From DAOUCP01 sp034432155 (lineage in GTDB: Bacteria; Chloroflexota; Anaerolineae; Epilineales; Epilineaceae): a stretch of DNA of 7,271 bases. Each line of letters opens with the position of its first letter. Positions within the stretch are counted from its first letter, which is position 1. The stretch is taken from the NCBI GenBank assembly GCA_034432155.1, contig DAOUCP010000131.1, positions 1-7,271 on the forward strand, written 5' to 3'. Below the pieces are notes generated by a model, which had not been told where the DNA came from, ran no database searches, and saw only the letters and a list, made by a program, of their open reading frames with translations. The position numbers were made by a program, and so were the translations under genes. This document shows positions 4,959 through 7,271 of this stretch, piece after piece.

Positions 4959-7088
4959 CTAGCGCCTGGGCCCTGCCACATGACCAGGCGGTGGCCCGCT
5001 CGCGTGCATTGGAAGCGGCGTGCTGGTGCTCGGCAAGGAGAGCCGGTGGATCTCGGCGGCGGGTACGATCTCCAGAACCACCAAACCGCCCTCTTGGTCG
5101 GCGACGTACAACCGTGAGCCAGCCACCCCGACCCGGTGGGCGGTGCCGACGGTGCGGTGCCGGGCCAGCTCGCGGAGCTGGGTTCGATCGGCCAGCTCGT
5201 CGATCGCCACGCCGGCCGTGCCTTCGGCGCTGTAACCGAGGTCGTCCACCACTCGCAGATCGTGGGCGCCCGGCAAGAGGCGATCAGCGTGCAGAAGGTG
5301 CGGACGGGCCGGCGTGGATGTGTCAAAGGCATAGCATCCCGCTTGGGTGAAAACGAACACCGTGGAGCCGACGGCGCGCACGTGGAGTGGTGCGGCCGGT
5401 GCCTCGGCAAGCCCGAGCGCCCATGGCGCCGTCGGGTCCGATACGTCGAATGCCTGAACCCCCGTGGCCCCCGCTACGTACGCTCGGTCGCCGTGCAGGG
5501 CCAAGGCCGTGATCGGCCCAGTGCCTGGACGGCTGGCGATGATCCGCGGCCGCGACGGATCCTGGACGTCGATCAAACAGAAGCCACCCCGGCACGGCGC
5601 AGTGAGCACCAAGTGGCCAGATGTGGCCGGGAGGATGCCGCCCGCAGCCTCAAGGGCCGAGCGAAAAGCGGGCCGTCGGGGATCGGAAACGTCGTAGATC
5701 CGGAGAGTGCCATGCCGGTCGCTGACGAGAAGCAGCCCGTCGTCCACGATCGGCGCTAGAGCACCCTCCATGGGGATCCCACCAAGCCGCCGGGGCGCCA
5801 GCGGGCGCGACACGTCCAGGAAGTGGACGCCATCTTCGGCGGCCACGTACAGGGTGTTTCCGGACAGGTGCAGCTCAGTCACGGTGACGTGGAGGTCGAC
5901 GGTCGTGTGGTGAGCTTCGGGCCGCGTTGGCGACGGCAACTCGACCACGTGGAGATTGCCATCGGCCACGAATGCGTATCCATCCATCGCCTCGACGTCG
6001 GCCGACCAGAGCGTGCTGCGGAACGGGCCGTAGGCGAGGACATGCCCAGGTTCGGTCGGGACACTGACATCGAACACGTGCAGTGTCTTGTCCCCGGACG
6101 CACAATCATCGTGACCGCTCACCAGAAAGGCGCGGTCCCCCACCACGCGGAGCGCCCCCGCGGCCAGCTGGGCGTGACCTAGAACGCGCAATCGATTGGG
6201 ATCGACGGCATCAAGGATCCACAGGCCCGATTGGCAGTCGATCACATACAGTGTCGAGCCGGCGAGCTGCATCGCGGCGCTCATGCGAGTGGCGCCGAAT
6301 CCGCCGAGAGGACTGGGCAGTGCAGGCAGACGGCGGTCGAGGACGCGCAGGGCGCCGGCGGCGGCGTAGAGCCAGTCAGGCTGGGGATCCAGGCCGGCAA
6401 TGGTCTCGCCTAGGTCGAGCGTGGCCGTGAGGGTTGGCGAGAAAGGCCTCGACACATCGACGGTGAACAGGCGGCTGCCGCTCGCGGCGTAGGCATGGAC
6501 GCCCGCGGCGCCCACATCACCGATGGCGCCCAGCGGAAGGCGCGCCGCACGCACCGCAAGGGTGGGAGTCGTTACGTCCAGCACCGCGAGACCGTCGCCC
6601 TCGGCGAGAATGGCCAGAGGGCCGACAAGCTCGATGTCGCTGGCGAAGGCCGGCTGGCCGGCAGTGTCCGAAGGGCTAGGGAAGGGCCCCAGTTCCGCCG
6701 GCCGGTGTGGGTCGCGCATGTCGACGGTGTGCAAGCCACTCTCGCCGCCGGCCACGAACGCGATCCCGTCGCGTTCGGCGACGGCGAGCGCACGGGTGGT
6801 GAGGTGCAGCGGGCCCAGGCGACGCGGCGCGCCAGGATTGGCCATTTCGACGACCTGCACTCCGAATAGGTCCGTGGCGACGAGTAGACGTTGCCCGTGG
6901 ACGATGGCCGCCCTCGCCCGCTCCGGCAGCCCCAGCCAAGCCAGGATGGGGAGTTCCGTCTGGGTGGGATCGCGGACGCTGAGGATGGCGCCTAGTGCGC
7001 ACGAATCGGGAAGGCCCGGGATGCAAGAAAGATCCAAGCCGGTGGCCACCAGCCAATCCTCGGTTACTGCGAGCAGCTGCACGCTCAT
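4959..7088 (-). CDS. LVIVD-type beta-propeller repeat protein with an incomplete or damaged 5' end
   Basis: From ATG 7088 the frame gives 709 residues. About 15 repeats of 40-50 residues run from residue 65 to 675, for example GVQVVEMANPGAPRRLG (76-92), GLHTVDMRDPHRPAELG (118-134), GVHFLDVSRPLAPRRLG (420-436), LRIYDVSDPRRPAF (462-475) and GVQAFDVSDPTAPWALG (543-559). These are LVIVD-type beta-propeller blades, enough for two propellers. No enzyme motif is visible. The ATG has no Shine-Dalgarno, no signal peptide follows, and it falls inside a blade: the codons just upstream (up to about 7145) still read GIAHPAAPVELARLD. The in-frame reading ends at a TGA (7197-7199), with no ATG, GTG or TTG between. 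The true start is therefore missing, frameshifted or interrupted. The last 30 residues are a Pro/Ser-rich tail (STSTPLP...GPPPGH) that may be a linker. Likely a paralogue of the left propeller gene; function unknown. Confidence 0.85.
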   Translation of the reverse strand: MSVQLLAVTEDWLVATGLDLSCIPGLPDSCALGAILSVRDPTQTELPILAWLGLPERARAAIVHGQRLLVATDLFGVQVVEMANPGAPRRLGPLHLTTRALAVAERDGIAFVAGGESGLHTVDMRDPHRPAELGPFPSPSDTAGQPAFASDIELVGPLAILAEGDGLAVLDVTTPTLAVRAARLPLGAIGDVGAAGVHAYAASGSRLFTVDVSRPFSPTLTATLDLGETIAGLDPQPDWLYAAAGALRVLDRRLPALPSPLGGFGATRMSAAMQLAGSTLYVIDCQSGLWILDAVDPNRLRVLGHAQLAAGALRVVGDRAFLVSGHDDCASGDKTLHVFDVSVPTEPGHVLAYGPFRSTLWSADVEAMDGYAFVADGNLHVVELPSPTRPEAHHTTVDLHVTVTELHLSGNTLYVAAEDGVHFLDVSRPLAPRRLGGIPMEGALAPIVDDGLLLVSDRHGTLRIYDVSDPRRPAFRSALEAAGGILPATSGHLVLTAPCRGGFCLIDVQDPSRPRIIASRPGTGPITALALHGDRAYVAGATGVQAFDVSDPTAPWALGLAEAPAAPLHVRAVGSTVFVFTQAGCYAFDTSTPARPHLLHADRLLPGAHDLRVVDDLGYSAEGTAGVAIDELADRTQLRELARHRTVGTAHRVGVAGSRLYVADQEGGLVVLEIVPAAEIHRLSLPSTSTPLPMHASGPPPGHVAGPRR

Positions 7089-7196
7089 CGAGGCATTGTC
7101 CAGGCGAGCGAGCTCAACCGGTGCTGCAGGGTGGGCGATGCCAACCCAACTTCCACACTCGGGAGATGCAGGTGGCCATTTGACGGCCTCTTCTGG
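7089..7196 (-). pseudogene. In-frame 5' extension of the right propeller gene without a start codon
   Basis: These are 36 codons between the TGA at 7197-7199 and ATG 7088. The proximal part, WVGIAHPAAPVELARLDNAS, is a good propeller-repeat ending and so is probably real coding sequence. The distal part (PEEAVKWPPASPECGS) does not look like a blade. Another minus-strand frame over about 7150-7180 reads GHLHLPSVEV, which could be the missing strand if a one-base frameshift lies near 7150-7155. That join is a guess. Confidence 0.45.
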
Positions 7197-7271
7197 TCAC
7201 TCCGCCGGGTTTTGGGTCCCTACGAGTCGCGTCCACGTCCGGACCGGCGTCATCACCTGACTCGGGATCCC
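7197..7271 (-). other. Short open frame reaching the right edge
   Basis: The minus strand is open from the right edge to TGA 7197-7199, with 24 visible codons ending WTRLVGTQNPAE. This could be the C-terminus of an upstream gene or the interrupted N-terminal part of the right propeller gene. It contains ATG 7253 but no recognisable domain. Confidence 0.25.

Noticed and set aside
2133..4967. GCTAGCGCC recurring at about 2133, 3609 and 4958
   Set aside because: Two copies overlap stop codons and the third is intergenic; only 9 bp are shared and no consistent context was found, so it is probably chance.

Overview
The window is GC-rich and holds four sizeable protein genes plus their spacers. 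I see no RNA gene, insertion sequence, CRISPR array or replication origin. All four proteins look exported or extracellular. Beta-propeller repeat proteins of the LVIVD type, a Ser/Pro-rich linker ending in a short aromatic/Leu-Pro tail, and a TSP3-FIMAH architecture together suggest a free-living environmental bacterium, perhaps a Chloroflexota member. The taxonomy is inference only and could be wrong.

Layout, left to right. (1) Positions 1-1961, minus strand: a long propeller-repeat protein, 653 codons visible, open to the left edge so its 3' end is outside the window. It starts with a clear Shine-Dalgarno and a probable signal peptide. Long plus-strand frames opposite it are shadows. (2) Positions 2134-3351, minus strand: a 405-aa secreted protein with a concanavalin-A-like (polysaccharide-lyase-like) domain, a small Cys-rich module, a repetitive Pro/Ser linker and a short hydrophobic-basic tail. 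(3) A spacer of about 495 bp between divergent genes, containing three 11-bp-period direct repeats that closely resemble the enterobacterial PHO box. (4) Positions 3847-4842, plus strand: a 331-aa secreted protein with a C-type lectin domain (EPN and WND motifs kept), TSP3-type calcium repeats and a C-terminal FIMAH-like domain. (5) A 116-bp convergent spacer holding two exact copies of a 16-bp sequence. (6) Positions 4959-7088 and probably beyond, minus strand: a second propeller-repeat protein whose 5' end looks damaged, because an in-frame stop lies 36 codons upstream of the only ATG and that ATG falls inside a propeller repeat. (7) Positions 7197-7271: a short open stretch to the right edge.

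Together this reads as a cell-surface or secreted-protein island: two long propeller proteins flank two carbohydrate-binding candidates. A shared role in binding or processing extracellular polysaccharide is plausible from the domains but not shown. I did not find convincing evidence for a wholly new system. The best leads are the PHO-box-like array, the broken start of the right-hand propeller gene, and the modular tails of the two central proteins.
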